DNA of 64,000 nt from Crossaster papposus (lineage: Eukaryota > Echinodermata > Asteroidea > Velatida > Solasteridae): positions 1,178,001 to 1,242,000 of the forward strand of contig JBAIAA010000118.1 in the NCBI GenBank assembly GCA_037893245.1. Direction: 5' to 3'. A model generated the notes under the pieces. The model saw only the letters and a list, made by a program, of their open reading frames with translations. It made no database searches and was not told the origin of the DNA. Both the position numbers and the translations under genes were made by a program. Position 1 is the first letter of the stretch. Every line of letters begins with the position of its first letter. This document shows, in pieces, positions 53,946 to 64,000 of the stretch.

Positions 53946-55569
53946 AACAGATGAAATAACCATGGAGGAATAAGAAGGAACCAACTGATTGGTAGATATG
54001 TGTCCAACAAAATAATTATATTAGTCATTTTTACAAAACTATTGGTCAAAATATCCAATATTTTGGTTAAAATTGATTAATATATTGGTTGGACAGTACC
54101 AATCAATTGGTTATTTTCAACCAATCTGTTTTTAGGATGTACCCATCCAAACCCTATTCATACTGTGAGGATATCAGATTTTCTTGTTTCAGTGCGAGTG
54201 GCTGGTTCTTCCACACTTTCCTCTGTAGCCCACACCTCGAGTGGCCTTTGGCCTTGTGATGGGATATAGCATAAAACACCAGATTTTTGCTGTTTTTTTT
54301 TCTATTATAAACCCCTAAGAACCTCACGCGATCAAGGAATTTGTAAAAATGTGTCCAGGCAAGCAGATTGTTTCAATCAAAGATTGTTTTGAAAAACAAT
54401 GTCCATACAATGTGAGCATTTGCTTCAAGTCCACAATTCCTTGATCAAGAAGTTGTTTTTCTACACTAATACAGAAGCACTTGGGTAATAATTTAAAATT
54501 TGTTGCTGTTTAGGGAGGTCCGAAAACCGTCAAGGCAATAAATTCATTTTTTCGAACGTATACTTTTACCTCCCAACAAAAATTAATGGCTCTGCTCCCT
54601 TTGTCAACGTTCAACATCGAACCGCGGTCGATCCTCAAAGCGATGACAGATTTACAGAGCGACAACAACTCACGGCAAGCTAGAAGCATGTTTGGGATGT
54701 GACCAGCATCCCAAATGAGGCAACGTGCATGTACCCGTCACGCTTTGCTTCCACGGCGCGGTACTACCGCTGAGCGCGACTCAGTCTTCCCCGGTCGCCC
54801 GTGTTGAAGGAGCTTTGCCCGGCATCACGGCACAGAGCAAGCCCGCGGACTACGTGTCTTCTTATAACATACCAACCGCGCAGCACTTATGGAGCAAATC
54901 TACGGCCGGGCCCGACGTCAAACTTGTCATCCCAGTTTGATGTATCGGTTCTGGTTATTAACCATAACAAACGTCTGGCTTCTATCACCGTGTCCAAGAC
55001 AAGCCAGACCTTCCTCTAAAACTTCCCGGCTGTGCTGTATATATTCACCGTACGATCAGCGTAAACAAACCGAGTTTTCCGATGTTATAAGAGAAAACTG
55101 CATGCGATATTTCAGGTATACGCGCGAGCTCGGCAGTAATAGCACCGGATATTTCGTTTCAAAACGGTCTGGCTGTCCACACGCTGTTTCCGTTGCATAG
55201 TTACTCAATACAGCCAGTGTCAATAATGGTCTTGTATACGGATTGCAGCTTTCTTTTCTAGCTCTCTTGTACCCTTTCTCAGTCGGTACATACACACAGT
55301 GGATGATCGCTTGATCGGCTTATTGTGGACGGCTAGCTTTACTCTGCGAAGCAAGGTACGCTACGACAGCGCGTGTTGGATTCATCGGGCAATGATGAAT
55401 TAGTGCGGATATAGTCCATGGCATTAACATCTCGCTACAAGGAACGATGACTTAGGCCTAACTGAGTGATCGATGGAACTTATTCATCGCCTAAAAAGAT
55501 TACACGCATGATACAATACTGGCAAGAAAAAGGTTCCCCTTTATTAATTCAAACAGATTTTCCAACTAC
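53946..55569. other. Intergenic, AT-rich then GC-richer
   Basis: 53,985-54,140 has imperfect self-complementarity around ATTGGTT/AACCAAT blocks. 54,560-55,420 is GC- and CpG-richer and unique-looking, with open frames to 103 codons but no domain. It is a possible regulatory island. Confidence 0.4.
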
Positions 55570-56052
55570 TTAACGGGAACATACAACATTTGCAAGCATA
55601 CAAACACTATACCAAATTATTATGAAATATCTAACTGGACTGTTGGTGAATGACTGTAAAATGACGCCACCTGTGCGTCATTTTCAAGAAAAGTGGTATT
55701 TTAGATCAATTTCCAACACTGGTCGGCCGATTAGCATTGGAAAAAACTGGCTTCTTTCAAATACACTTTACCATCTTTAGTTAGTCGCAATTTATGGTAA
55801 TCGATATGAACGGGTACAAGCCAGCTAGACTGGTTCCCTGACCGTACAATTCCCCGACGTTTTGACATTGCTCCGTCTCATCGTAAGTGACGGCGTCTGG
55901 AAACCATACTACAAGAATATGATTATTTTCTTTGTTTTTACAGTATCTACAAACACAAATCTTCAAATAAGTCAGTGTAATAACAACCCCCCAAATCCAT
56001 CTATTTCTGAAAATTAGGCCTACAGAAAAAACAAACGAAGTATAGCTTATAA
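55570..56052 (-). mobile_element. Family B MITE, copy B6
   Basis: Left TTAA, then ACATACAACATTTGC, CTAACTGGACTGTTGGTGAA, TTTTCAAGAAAAGTGG and CTAGACTGGTTCCCTGACCG as in B2. The right end is decayed. Confidence 0.82.
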
Positions 56053-56689
56053 TCCCTTATATTTCCCTTATATTCTGCTGAAGTGTCATCCTGTACGGTT
56101 AGCGTGATGTGATCAACAGGGGATGGGGATTATCTCCAGATAACTCTAAGAATAAATACGTGACCTGCTCCACAAAATCAGAGTAAAGTTGACCTTCTGA
56201 TATTTTCAGATATTGGTATTTCAAGATTCCTTGAATTCTTAGCGTTAACATTATGTATATATAACATTATGTAATATCTAATATTGAGCAAAACCAGCGG
56301 TCATTACACACATCAAACTAAAATTATTTACTGAGAAAACATAAATTTGCAATCAAAAAAGTGTCACAGACGCCAGCACAAACGAAGTAAACAAAGTATG
56401 TGAGTATAACGTTCGTCGGGAGTTTCCGATCAGCTGGACCCAAACAACGATTCCCTATACTGTCAAATTGGCTGTTTTCAATCATAACTCAATATAGCAT
56501 AGCGCGACTTTACGCCGTTTTCGTGGGAGCAGGTCACATAATGTCTTTTCGGTTGTTTAGCAAAATGTTCCTTCTCTTTAAAAAACACTCTGGCTAATAA
56601 GGTCCTATGTGTCGCTGTTTTTCAGGCAAACAACCATAATGGGACTGACGGGTGAAACATTTGGGGAAATTGTGTTTTTGACGATATAA

Positions 56690-56940
56690 AAATGAAATTT
56701 GCCACACAGTCAGAGAACGGTATGTCATGAGAAACATATTTTGGCTATAGGGCTATCGCATATTAACCTTTTAAGAAATATATGTATAGAATAACAAGCA
56801 ATGGCAGCTATTTTAAAAAACATATGAAAATTGCTTGTTATTCAATGTATATTTTTTCAAAGGGCAAATCTGCAATGGTCCTGTAGCTAAAACTCTTTTT
56901 CGTGACATACTCTAACTTTGTGGAAAGGTTAAGGCTTGTT
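56690..56940. mobile_element. Family L foldback, copy L1
   Basis: Left AAATTTGCCACA...GGTATGTCATGAGAAA and GAATAACAAGCAATGG are inverted on the right as CATTGCTTGTTATTC-like (ATTGCTTGTTATTC) and TTTTCGTGACATAC...TTTGTGG. A related fragment is at 19122-19262. Confidence 0.75.
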
Positions 56941-57029
56941 TCATCAAAGGCGCAAGCCCATCACCTGCCGTACTATACCACAACATGTATACCAAGAATA
57001 TTCAGCCGATCTGACTACCCACGTTGATA

Positions 57030-57110
57030 AGCGTACCATAATGTTAACAATGTTAACAGCGTAATAATTGCTACGTTAATAAGCGAGGTCGGTAGACTTC
57101 AGCACCATGC
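57030..57110 (-). repeat. Family M repeat, copy M2
   Basis: Inverted copy of 42575-42645: AATAATTGCTACGTTAATAA, GCGAGGTCGGTAGACTTCAG. Confidence 0.8.
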
Positions 57111-57404
57111 ACAAAAAGTGGTTCTATTTCCCTTGAAATAAAACAACCCCGAGGATACAAATTCTTACAGGACATCAACAAGAAGTGGCCAAACCATGTT
57201 TCTTCTTAACACCATTGCTTCTCTCTAACCACTATATTTTTGGTTCTGATATCCACCAGATTTAATACTGTCGTGCTTGTAGTTGTATATTACCGGCACG
57301 CTTGTAGCGTTGCATTTTGACGTTAAAAGCCTGGCTTATTAACAAAAGTGGGTAGTTGGATCTGCACACATTGTTATCGATTAGGTCTTGAAGCATAACA
57401 ATTG

Positions 57405-57648
57405 TTTAACCAGTTCGCGCCGGATGACGTATATAGACGCAAACATTTCCCCAAATTCAAAACTGATGACGCATAAACACGCCAAGTTCAAGTTCGTAAA
57501 TGTATGTCAGCAGCGAGCAAGGTCGGAAATGCGTGGGTGTGCTTCCCGGCACTATCAGCCTGAACCCGCTTCGGATCGAGTTTCGTTAAAAACAATCCCG
57601 CCCGTGGGCTCAGCGATGTTAAAATAATCCCGGCGCGAACTGGTTAAA
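57405..57648. mobile_element. piggyBac-like MITE
   Basis: Perfect 19-bp inverted ends, each made of TTAA plus CCAGTTCGCGCCGG. Just inside the left end is GATGACGTATATAGACG, similar to the subterminal motif seen in many piggyBac/Looper elements. About 244 bp, no transposase. It shares its right TTAA (57644-57647) with the next element. Confidence 0.85.
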
Positions 57649-58112
57649 GCCCCTTTACACAGGATGGCGACCTTTGTACCTCTCTTGTGCGACCATAACA
57701 TTTGCCAGGTCGCCGTTGGAGGCTCAAAGAAGGCAGCATGGTTGCTAGGTCGTTCAAATGTGGTACACAGGAGGTTCAGACATCCCCATGGTCGCCGTAA
57801 ATGTATTAACATGTTCAAAACAGTCTCACAAAGGTCGCCGAGGAATTGGTTATACTCAAAGGTGGCTCAAAGGAGGCAGAAGGGAGGTTCAAGCATTGCC
57901 GTGGTTGCAGAGTGGAGGCACAGTGGTCGCCCAATGGCGCGCTTGTAGATCGCCATGAAAATGGCCGAAAATTGCATTTTTGGTGGTTCAAGGGAGGCAC
58001 AAGGATGGCTGGAGCAGTTACATAGAAACAGGATTTTCTGTGTTTAGTCGACCATTGAGCGTCCTGGTCTAATTTTGGTCGGCACAAAGGTCGCAGCCCT
58101 GTGTAAAGGGGC
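57649..58112. mobile_element. MITE with GCCCCTTTACACAGG termini
   Basis: About 464 bp. The left end GCCCCTTTACACAGG...GCGACCTTTGT is inverted at 58081-58112 (ACAAAGGTCGC...CCTGTGTAAAGGGGC). The interior is rich in GGTCGCC and GGAGGC motifs. It holds open frames of 90-94 codons on both strands that match no transposase. The superfamily is not clear. Confidence 0.85.
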
Positions 58113-59731
58113 CATTGCGAGTTGGTTTAGGAGCAGGGATAGTATTGCAGACAAGTTGCAAAGACTGGAACAGACATTGGAGCAAAGAGACCCAAAGAAT
58201 CAAGCTTCGAATGTGCATTTGTTTGCACGCTGTACAATTACCACGAATGCACTGTGACACTGCAGGTCGAAGCCTGTAGTTAATTACAGGGTCTCACTCA
58301 AAGGATCTGTACATCGTCAGCTAAAATGACGGGATACGGAAGCCAATTGTTTATGATTAAATCCAGATTCTCATAATTCATATGTCTAAGCAGTAACTGC
58401 AGTGCTTGGCTGTAATGAAATACGAAAATATACGCAATCGAACACTTCCTCGTGAAAAGATTGTATTTCAGCTCAATTTAACAACATGCAGTAATAATTA
58501 AACAAATTCAGCAAAATCATTTGCAGGTAACATACGTCACAATCATGAGGGAGGTTTAACCATCCCGGCGTAATTTCTGATGTCGGCGTGACGTCAGACA
58601 TCATTGTTCGTTGACATAACGTCCTAATTGTTTAACAATTCGAAAAAATGTAGGCGGTGCGGCGGGGGGTGGACTTTTCAGATTAAAAAACCTAATACTG
58701 TTACATCATATTATGCCTAGTTATATACACACCAAAGTTGTGTTCGAGTCCCTGCAATATACCCAGCACGATATGTGGCAGAGGGGTACCCCCCTCTTAA
58801 CCCCATACCTTATACACACTCCACACTATTGTTACCTAACACATCCCCCCTTGAAACCTAAAATCTGGGAACACAATGGTCAACACAAGAGAGAGAGAGA
58901 GAGGTGGGGGGGGGGGGGGGGGGGGGTATACAGGTTATAAAGCCAGTCACAAGTAACTGGTTGAACAATGACAAAGACATGTTTTTGTTAACAATTCATT
59001 TGAATAGTGACTTGACTTGAGACTAAAGGACTTGTGATGGACATACAGGAACTCGAATACAACTCTGGTATACACTTTAAGTTAAAAATCATTGGTCAGA
59101 TAGACCCGGAAACATTTTGACACTTTTCCGGGTCAAACACCTCGGTTAAAAGTATGATTGTGTCAATTTTGAAGGGACTTTTCAGATTGTACCCATTATT
59201 TAAAAGGCTCATCTACTAATTTGACCAAGAATATGTCCTTATCTATACTAATATATTTGACCTGATAAAATTACACTTTGGAGCAAAATTAAAAGTTACT
59301 GGTCAAAATGACCCTTCTCGAGTCAAAACAACACATTAAAATATCCAGGAAAATTATCAAGAGATGTGCCATATTGACCCGGAAATTTCTTGTTCAGTAG
59401 GCCTATCAGATAAAATGTGTACCGGACTTCAAGTCAAATATGTCCCGGAACCTTTTTTTAGAGTGTTTTGTGCTACATAATTTCACAACATTGGCATTCG
59501 GTTATTAAAAGTTGATGAGCTCGAATAACAGCCCTTCTGAAAAGCTTTTGTTGAAAACCCACCTTTTATTAGTGTTCGCAAACAGAAACTTCGAAATTGC
59601 ATTTCACCCAAACACATTTTACCCCTAAGAAAAGACCCACAATAAAACAATAGCACCGTGTATCAAAACTAAATCATAAGCAAATTCACGAATTTGTTTG
59701 GCCATGCATTTTTAGCATTGGACCTTAGCGT
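58113..59731. other. Intergenic with poly-G tract and GACCCGG-rich segment
   Basis: GA run at 58889-58903 and G tract at 58906-58926. 59,080-59,470 contains several GTCA...GACCCGGAA-type blocks in both orientations and ends TTTTTTTAGAGTGTTTTGTG, suggesting a decayed foldback element. No gene. Confidence 0.45.
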
Positions 59732-59889
59732 TTAAAGGTAGGATACACCATTGGTAATTGCTTGAATTACCTTGAACGGGTGGATTTAGGGGGTTGTATT
59801 TTATAGTAAATAAAGGTAAGAAACACTATTGGTAATTTCTTGAATTATCATGAATGGGTGGATTTAGGGGGTTGTATTTTTAGTATTTT
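59732..59889 (+). mobile_element. Family A MITE, truncated copy A15 with duplicated end
   Basis: The first about 79 bp of a forward family A element, from TTAA (59732), is followed at 59811 by a second, more diverged copy of the same end. The rest is missing. Confidence 0.88.
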
Positions 59890-60029
59890 ATTGATACGGA
59901 GAACGTTCCAATGAACTTTAATAGTTGACGATATAAGATTCGCTTTGCATTCGCTTTGGCGTCAAGTACGAATCGGCTTTTAGTCTTACAGTGGACGGGG
60001 TATGATTTCAAGTTTAAAACTTTTGCCGA

Positions 60030-60350
60030 CAAATCCCAGCTGTGTTATTGGAAGTCGGTTGATAAATGTAAACAATTGCGTTTTAATTAGGCAAAAACCT
60101 AGAATGATACTTCCACGGCCTATAGAAGTGACACCTGTCAGACTGAAAAACCCCACCCTGGGGGCATGCATGTATGTAACTGGTAACCTCACAGAGTGTG
60201 TCCTGACCTCAGGTCACCTAAGTGACCGCCTCCTGCCCAGCCCGGACGCACGCTGTGAGGTCATATTGTTTCTGGGCCTCGTGGTCTCAATTCTTAATTG
60301 GGGGTGTCCCGTAAATTGGTCAAAGGTTCGTGACCTTTCACCCTAAGGGC
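60030..60350. promoter_or_regulatory. Candidate enhancer with nuclear-receptor half-sites
   Basis: Non-repeat DNA with TGTAAACA (fork-head type, 60067-60074), TAATTA (60084-60089), everted TGACCT-C-AGGTCA (60204-60216), AGGTCA (60258-60263), a DR1-like TGGTCA-A-AGGTTC (60317-60329) and TGACCT (60331-60336). A 114-codon open frame crosses it but has no domain. Function is inferred from motif density alone. Confidence 0.35.
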
Positions 60351-61051
60351 ATCCGTATAATATTGTTTCATGCGGTTGCACAAATAATATAACATTTCGT
60401 GCTTAATTGGCATTATCGGTGCATGTAATGATAAGGGTATAGCACAATATTTGGGGCCAACATGCTTAACAAAAGTTCTGTCCGTACTATTATAATTCGG
60501 TAATTCTAAAAAATAAAAGAGAAAACATTATATCATATTAATAATCCAAGCAATTACTAATAAATTCTTAATTAATGTAGTTATTAAATGTAGGACTCGT
60601 TCTCATTATGTTTTGGCCACGGAAAATAGGTCGGTTGATCAAAAGGAAATTAGAAACTAAAGAAAATAAAGTTGGACCCGTATATAGAGGGCTAATAAAA
60701 CTATGCGAAATTCGTATATGCATCTTACTAGTTTTGCTTATTGCAATGAGTTTTTTTCTTTGCTTAATGTAGTTCGACTTACATTTTATCAACGCCATGC
60801 AGTTGCTTCCATAAAAGTCGGTATTAGTTCGTTATTCCAACTGCGCATGTCACATGAATTCATTGACGATTTGTCTTTTGGGAAAAACATTTCATCGTAG
60901 CAATCAAAAATATTTTTCCTCAAGTATTATGTCCCTACTATATCCCAGCGGTACCCCGGTACATATACATGGCCTCTCACCAGATGGCAAATTTACTTAC
61001 ATTAATTTATTGAAGAAAACAAATCGGTCTGTTATAATGAATGGGTTTAAT

Positions 61052-61446
61052 TTAAAGGGATCGTATACGTTTCGTAATTGGAACCCACTGTTTGTTTCAA
61101 TCCTATATAGTTATAGATATATACCATATAACTAACCTGTACAAAATTCATTTCAAAAGGTGGTAGCGATTTTGAGATATTGCCGAAAATCTAGAGCGGT
61201 TATGTCCACGCAGGAAGAATAATCCGCATTGGAATACACACTCTGAGAAACGTCACTACAGTAACGCTTCTTAAATTAAAATTGTTTGGGATAAAAAGTG
61301 ATATCTTTTTCCATAACCGCAGTACTTCGAAGTGAACAGTTTCTAAAAATGCATTATACTATCCAAAGCTGCTGTACTTCTTAGCAAGTAAGGTTTTATT
61401 GCCATTAATTTTTGGAGTAATTACGAAACGTATACGATCTCTTTAA
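61052..61446 (-). mobile_element. Family C MITE, copy C5
   Basis: The only inverted family C copy, 395 bp, with TTAA at both ends. It ends ACGTATACGATCTCTTTAA, with one change in the right terminus. Confidence 0.92.
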
Positions 61447-62007
61447 AGGGTAGTTTCAGTTTTGCTTAGTATTTCATATAAGAACAGCCAATTTGTATAC
61501 ATGTACTGTGATGTGACAGTTTCACGCCTAAAGAAACCCGGCATGCTAATCAGAATCCTCTCGGAACCTGATCTTGGAGTTCCGTCCAGTGCTGCGTTTG
61601 ACCGTGCCAAGCACCTGGCTCACGGGGCCCATACTCGACAAACCCCCGCCGGCCTCGAGGCTCGTGAACGCGCCCTTGACCGTTCACCACTGTTCGGTCT
61701 CCAAACAGCCGGTAGGGGGAAAGTACCGGTATCTATTATCTGGGTCTTCCAGAAACGCAATCACAATAGCTACGGGCAGGTCCAACGAGACAGCAAAATG
61801 GAATTTAAATCTGTCATCGAGGATTTATATGAGTGTATATACATGCATGTCGATCACGCTAGGACTTGGCAAAAAATCAATGACCCGCTTCGTACAGGAA
61901 AGTTTATAATAATTTCAGGATCAGATATTGGAGCTAGTTTATGAATCATATCGCAGAGGTGACTATATTAGATCTGAATTTGAAGCATAGAAGCGTTTCT
62001 TTCTGCT
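61447..62007. other. Intergenic island with a long open frame of unknown status
   Basis: 61,540-61,720 is GC-rich and unique-looking. It lies in a 160-codon plus-strand open frame (61462-61944) with no recognised domain, no clear splice context and a second overlapping 111-codon frame. I treat it as non-coding, with low certainty. Confidence 0.35.
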
Positions 62008-62365
62008 TTAATTGAAGGTAACATACATTATTTAACTTTTTGCAGTAATGTTCAAAATTGTATGAATTAGGGGGTTAGTGTTTTACAGTGGGTAAAATGC
62101 TGGTTCCAGGACCATACTGCTACTTCAGATGAAACATTGTATAAACGTCGGAGAATTATCAGATTAGGGAACCAGACAAACTGGCTTGCACCCATTCGCG
62201 GATGTATAACTGATTTTATACAAAATTGACTAGTATCTAAATTTGAAAATAGTCAGGTAGTTTATTAATAATGGTCGGACGACTACGACCATCGTTCGAA
62301 ATATTGATATACAAATTAAAATTTTCTTGAAAATGACAGCTTGCACCGTACCATGATTCCAAAGG
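62008..62365 (+). mobile_element. Family B MITE, copy B7 (right end lost)
   Basis: Starts TTAATTGAAGGTAACATACATT and keeps GGGAACCAGACAAACTGGC, CTTGCACCCATTC and AATTTTCTTGAAAATGACAG. Its right part is cut off where family D fragment D2 begins. Confidence 0.78.
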
Positions 62366-62500
62366 GTGCTTGATGAATTTGGACTAAAGATGTAAATTTT
62401 AAGCATTTAGATGTGATTTTAGAAAATCTTTTGTTGAAATCGTATCCTGATAAGGAATCGTGTTCGCTTTGAATGCAAAATCACACCATGTCCTTGTTTC
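62366..62500. mobile_element. Family D, half copy D2
   Basis: Right arm only: GCATTTAGATGTGATTTTAG, CGCTTTGAATGCAAAATCAC and the end ATGTCCTTGTTTC. Confidence 0.8.
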
Positions 62501-63417
62501 AACGCGCGTGGACATTTGTTGGCCTTGTTTTCCCTCAGTACGCTGATGAACTGTAAAAAGATGCAGTGTCGATGCCTCGCCGGCCGGCTTTCGCTACTTG
62601 TATCTGGGTCAGGCAAGATCTCTTCACGTTCACTAAAGACCCCGAGGGGGCGTCTCTCCACCTCTCTTTGTATAGAAGCCGTATTTGATTCACATTACCG
62701 GCACACAATCCCGTCATTCATTAAAAGTCCCAAGGATAAAGTGATATCACTTAAGAAGTGAGGAGAGAACCGGCATCGCGGTGTGGATCCTTAGCTCTCG
62801 CAAAAAAAAAAGCCCGGGGGTAGCGGTGAGTGCGTCGAAAGTTACGCGGTCCTTTCGCGTCGATCTCCCCGTGCCAGTGCGCCGGCCAATCACGCTAGGT
62901 CGTACGATGCGGTTTGCCTCCACAGGTAATCCAAGAATCTTGGACATGCTCAAAGGTTGCGAGTCATGCCGCCTTCTCCTTTTCCCCACCCTCTACATCA
63001 AAAGACGGAGACCCACTATAGCAAGTGTGCTTGGCAATATCATGTTATACGACTTCCGGAGCTCGCTGGGGCCCGCGATATCTGCGCCGGAAACGCTTCA
63101 ATTTTATTGCGAAAACCTCGGCGCAGCACGTTGAACCTTCCACGCCGTGCAGCTCGCATGTTTTGGATCATATCATGTTCTTTTTAATAGTGGTGTTAAT
63201 TTCACCATTAGAGGATAAGGACCCTGTGCATTTTGTCCGGAAGGGAGACATACAGTCTTGTGATTTATATTATTGTCTTGAGATTCAAGACTTGCGGTTG
63301 ATTGTATTGATGTTAAATTTGTTTCTTTAGTAACGGTGTACTTCTTGGATTGCTCTGTAGCCTAGCTAGAACCGAATTACATACGTCATATGCAATTGAA
63401 GTGATTACGTATCACTA
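62501..63417. other. Intergenic, GC-richer
   Basis: Unique-looking DNA with open frames to 117 codons (62781-63134, plus) and 101 codons. None has a domain and they overlap in three frames. No gene called. Confidence 0.4.
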
Positions 63418-63740
63418 TAGGAAAGGGAATGATGTGATTGTGCATTCGAATCGGACACGGTCCTTAGCAGGATATGATTTCAACCAATGTGTTCCAAAAA
63501 TCACATCAAAATGCTCCAAATTCACATCTCAGTCCAAATTCTCATTCTGGGTTTAAGTGGATATGAATCCAGTATATGTGAATTTGAATCTTAACTACTT
63601 AACCCAGGATGCGAATTTGGACTGAGGGTGTGAATTTTGAGCATTTGGATGTGATTTTGGAAATCTTTTTTCGAAATCACATCCTATACTAAAAGAATCG
63701 TTTCCGCTTTGAATTCAAAATTACAACAGGCCCTTTCCTA
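63418..63740. mobile_element. Family D foldback MITE, copy D3
   Basis: Full-length copy: TAGGAAAGGGAATGATGTGA at the left (inner GCATTCGAATCGG) and CGCTTTGAATTCAAAATTAC, CCCTTTCCTA at the right. Confidence 0.9.
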
Positions 63741-63805
63741 ATGTGGCAACGTGCGTGGATTTTTGTTAGCCTTATTAATTTATTACCAGTATTGTTTAAA
63801 ATGGC

Positions 63806-64000
63806 ACACTGTAAAAAATAACCGTAAAATAACGGGTTTTTCCAACCTGTAAAAAAAACAAAACAATCGCCGTATTTGTATTTTAACGAATTTTGAAAGT
63901 ACAATTATATTTTGAAAATATCACGTCCAAAATCCGTTAAAATACAAATACGGCGATTGTTTTTTTTTACAGGTGGAAAACCCCGTTATGTTACGGTTAT
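63806..64000. mobile_element. Foldback MITE cut by the window end
   Basis: ACGGGTTTTTCC...ACCTGTAAAAAA...CAATCGCCGTATTTGTATTT on the left is inverted as AAATACAAATACGGCGATTG...TTTTTTACAGGT...GGAAAACCCCGT on the right. The arms are nearly identical. The right terminus lies beyond 64000. Confidence 0.88.

Noticed and set aside
57664-58087. Open frames of 94 and 90 codons, one per strand
   Set aside because: They lie inside a MITE with inverted ends and match no transposase motif.
60475-60600. Further family A copy
   Set aside because: Only weak similarity (ATAATCCAAGCAATTACTAA and AATTCGGTAATT). Too decayed to call.
61462-61944. 160-codon plus-strand open frame
   Set aside because: No recognisable domain, an overlapping second frame, and a start inside AT-rich flank. 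It could be an exon but I cannot support it.

Overview
The window is nuclear DNA from an animal. It is AT-rich, almost gene-free and dense in short non-autonomous DNA transposons. I can support one protein-coding gene: a SIX1/2-class (sine oculis) homeobox gene on the minus strand, with two coding exons at 9924-10477 and 8117-8528 and a 1395-bp intron. The protein is 321 residues. It has a full SIX domain, a Lys-50 homeodomain and a C-terminus ending in the subfamily-type tail LVDIGS. The two-exon structure, the protein and the MITE-rich DNA suggest an invertebrate deuterostome, perhaps an echinoderm. That placement is inference; no species marker was found.

Layout: 1-7,570 is intergenic with one family-A and one family-C MITE. 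7,570-10,900 is the six1/2 unit: a candidate poly(A) signal at 7591, exon 2, intron, exon 1, an ATG-free leader, and a proximal promoter with a CCAAT box, a perfect RFX X-box and a PBX-MEIS/PREP decamer within about 120 bp. 10,900-64,000 is about 53 kb of non-coding DNA downstream on the plus map, which is upstream of the gene. It holds most of the repeats, several GC-richer non-repeat islands that could be cis-regulatory, and no second gene that I can defend. The other SIX classes (SIX3/6, SIX4/5) are not present.

Repeats dominate. Family A (15 copies, about 330-475 bp) has termini AGGTAGGATACACCATT bounded by TTAA and a small central hairpin. Family B (7 copies) shares the outer end of A. 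Family C (5 copies, about 390 bp) has its own termini, also at TTAA. Family D (foldback, 4 copies), E (3 copies), K (3 copies), L and M (2 each) follow. Several single foldback elements are present, including one with piggyBac-like ends at 57405-57648, plus a tRNA-derived SINE and several tandem arrays. Elements are often butted together or nested: C beside B sharing one TTAA, two MITEs sharing TTAA at 57644, and A against a D fragment.

Nothing in the window looks like a bacterial-type system, CRISPR array or gene cluster. The most interesting signals are the composite promoter of six1/2, the histidine tract encoded by a hexamer microsatellite, and the high density of TTAA-targeted MITEs around a developmental regulator. 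MITE copies and exon boundaries were read by eye, so element ends may be off by a few bases, and more where stated.
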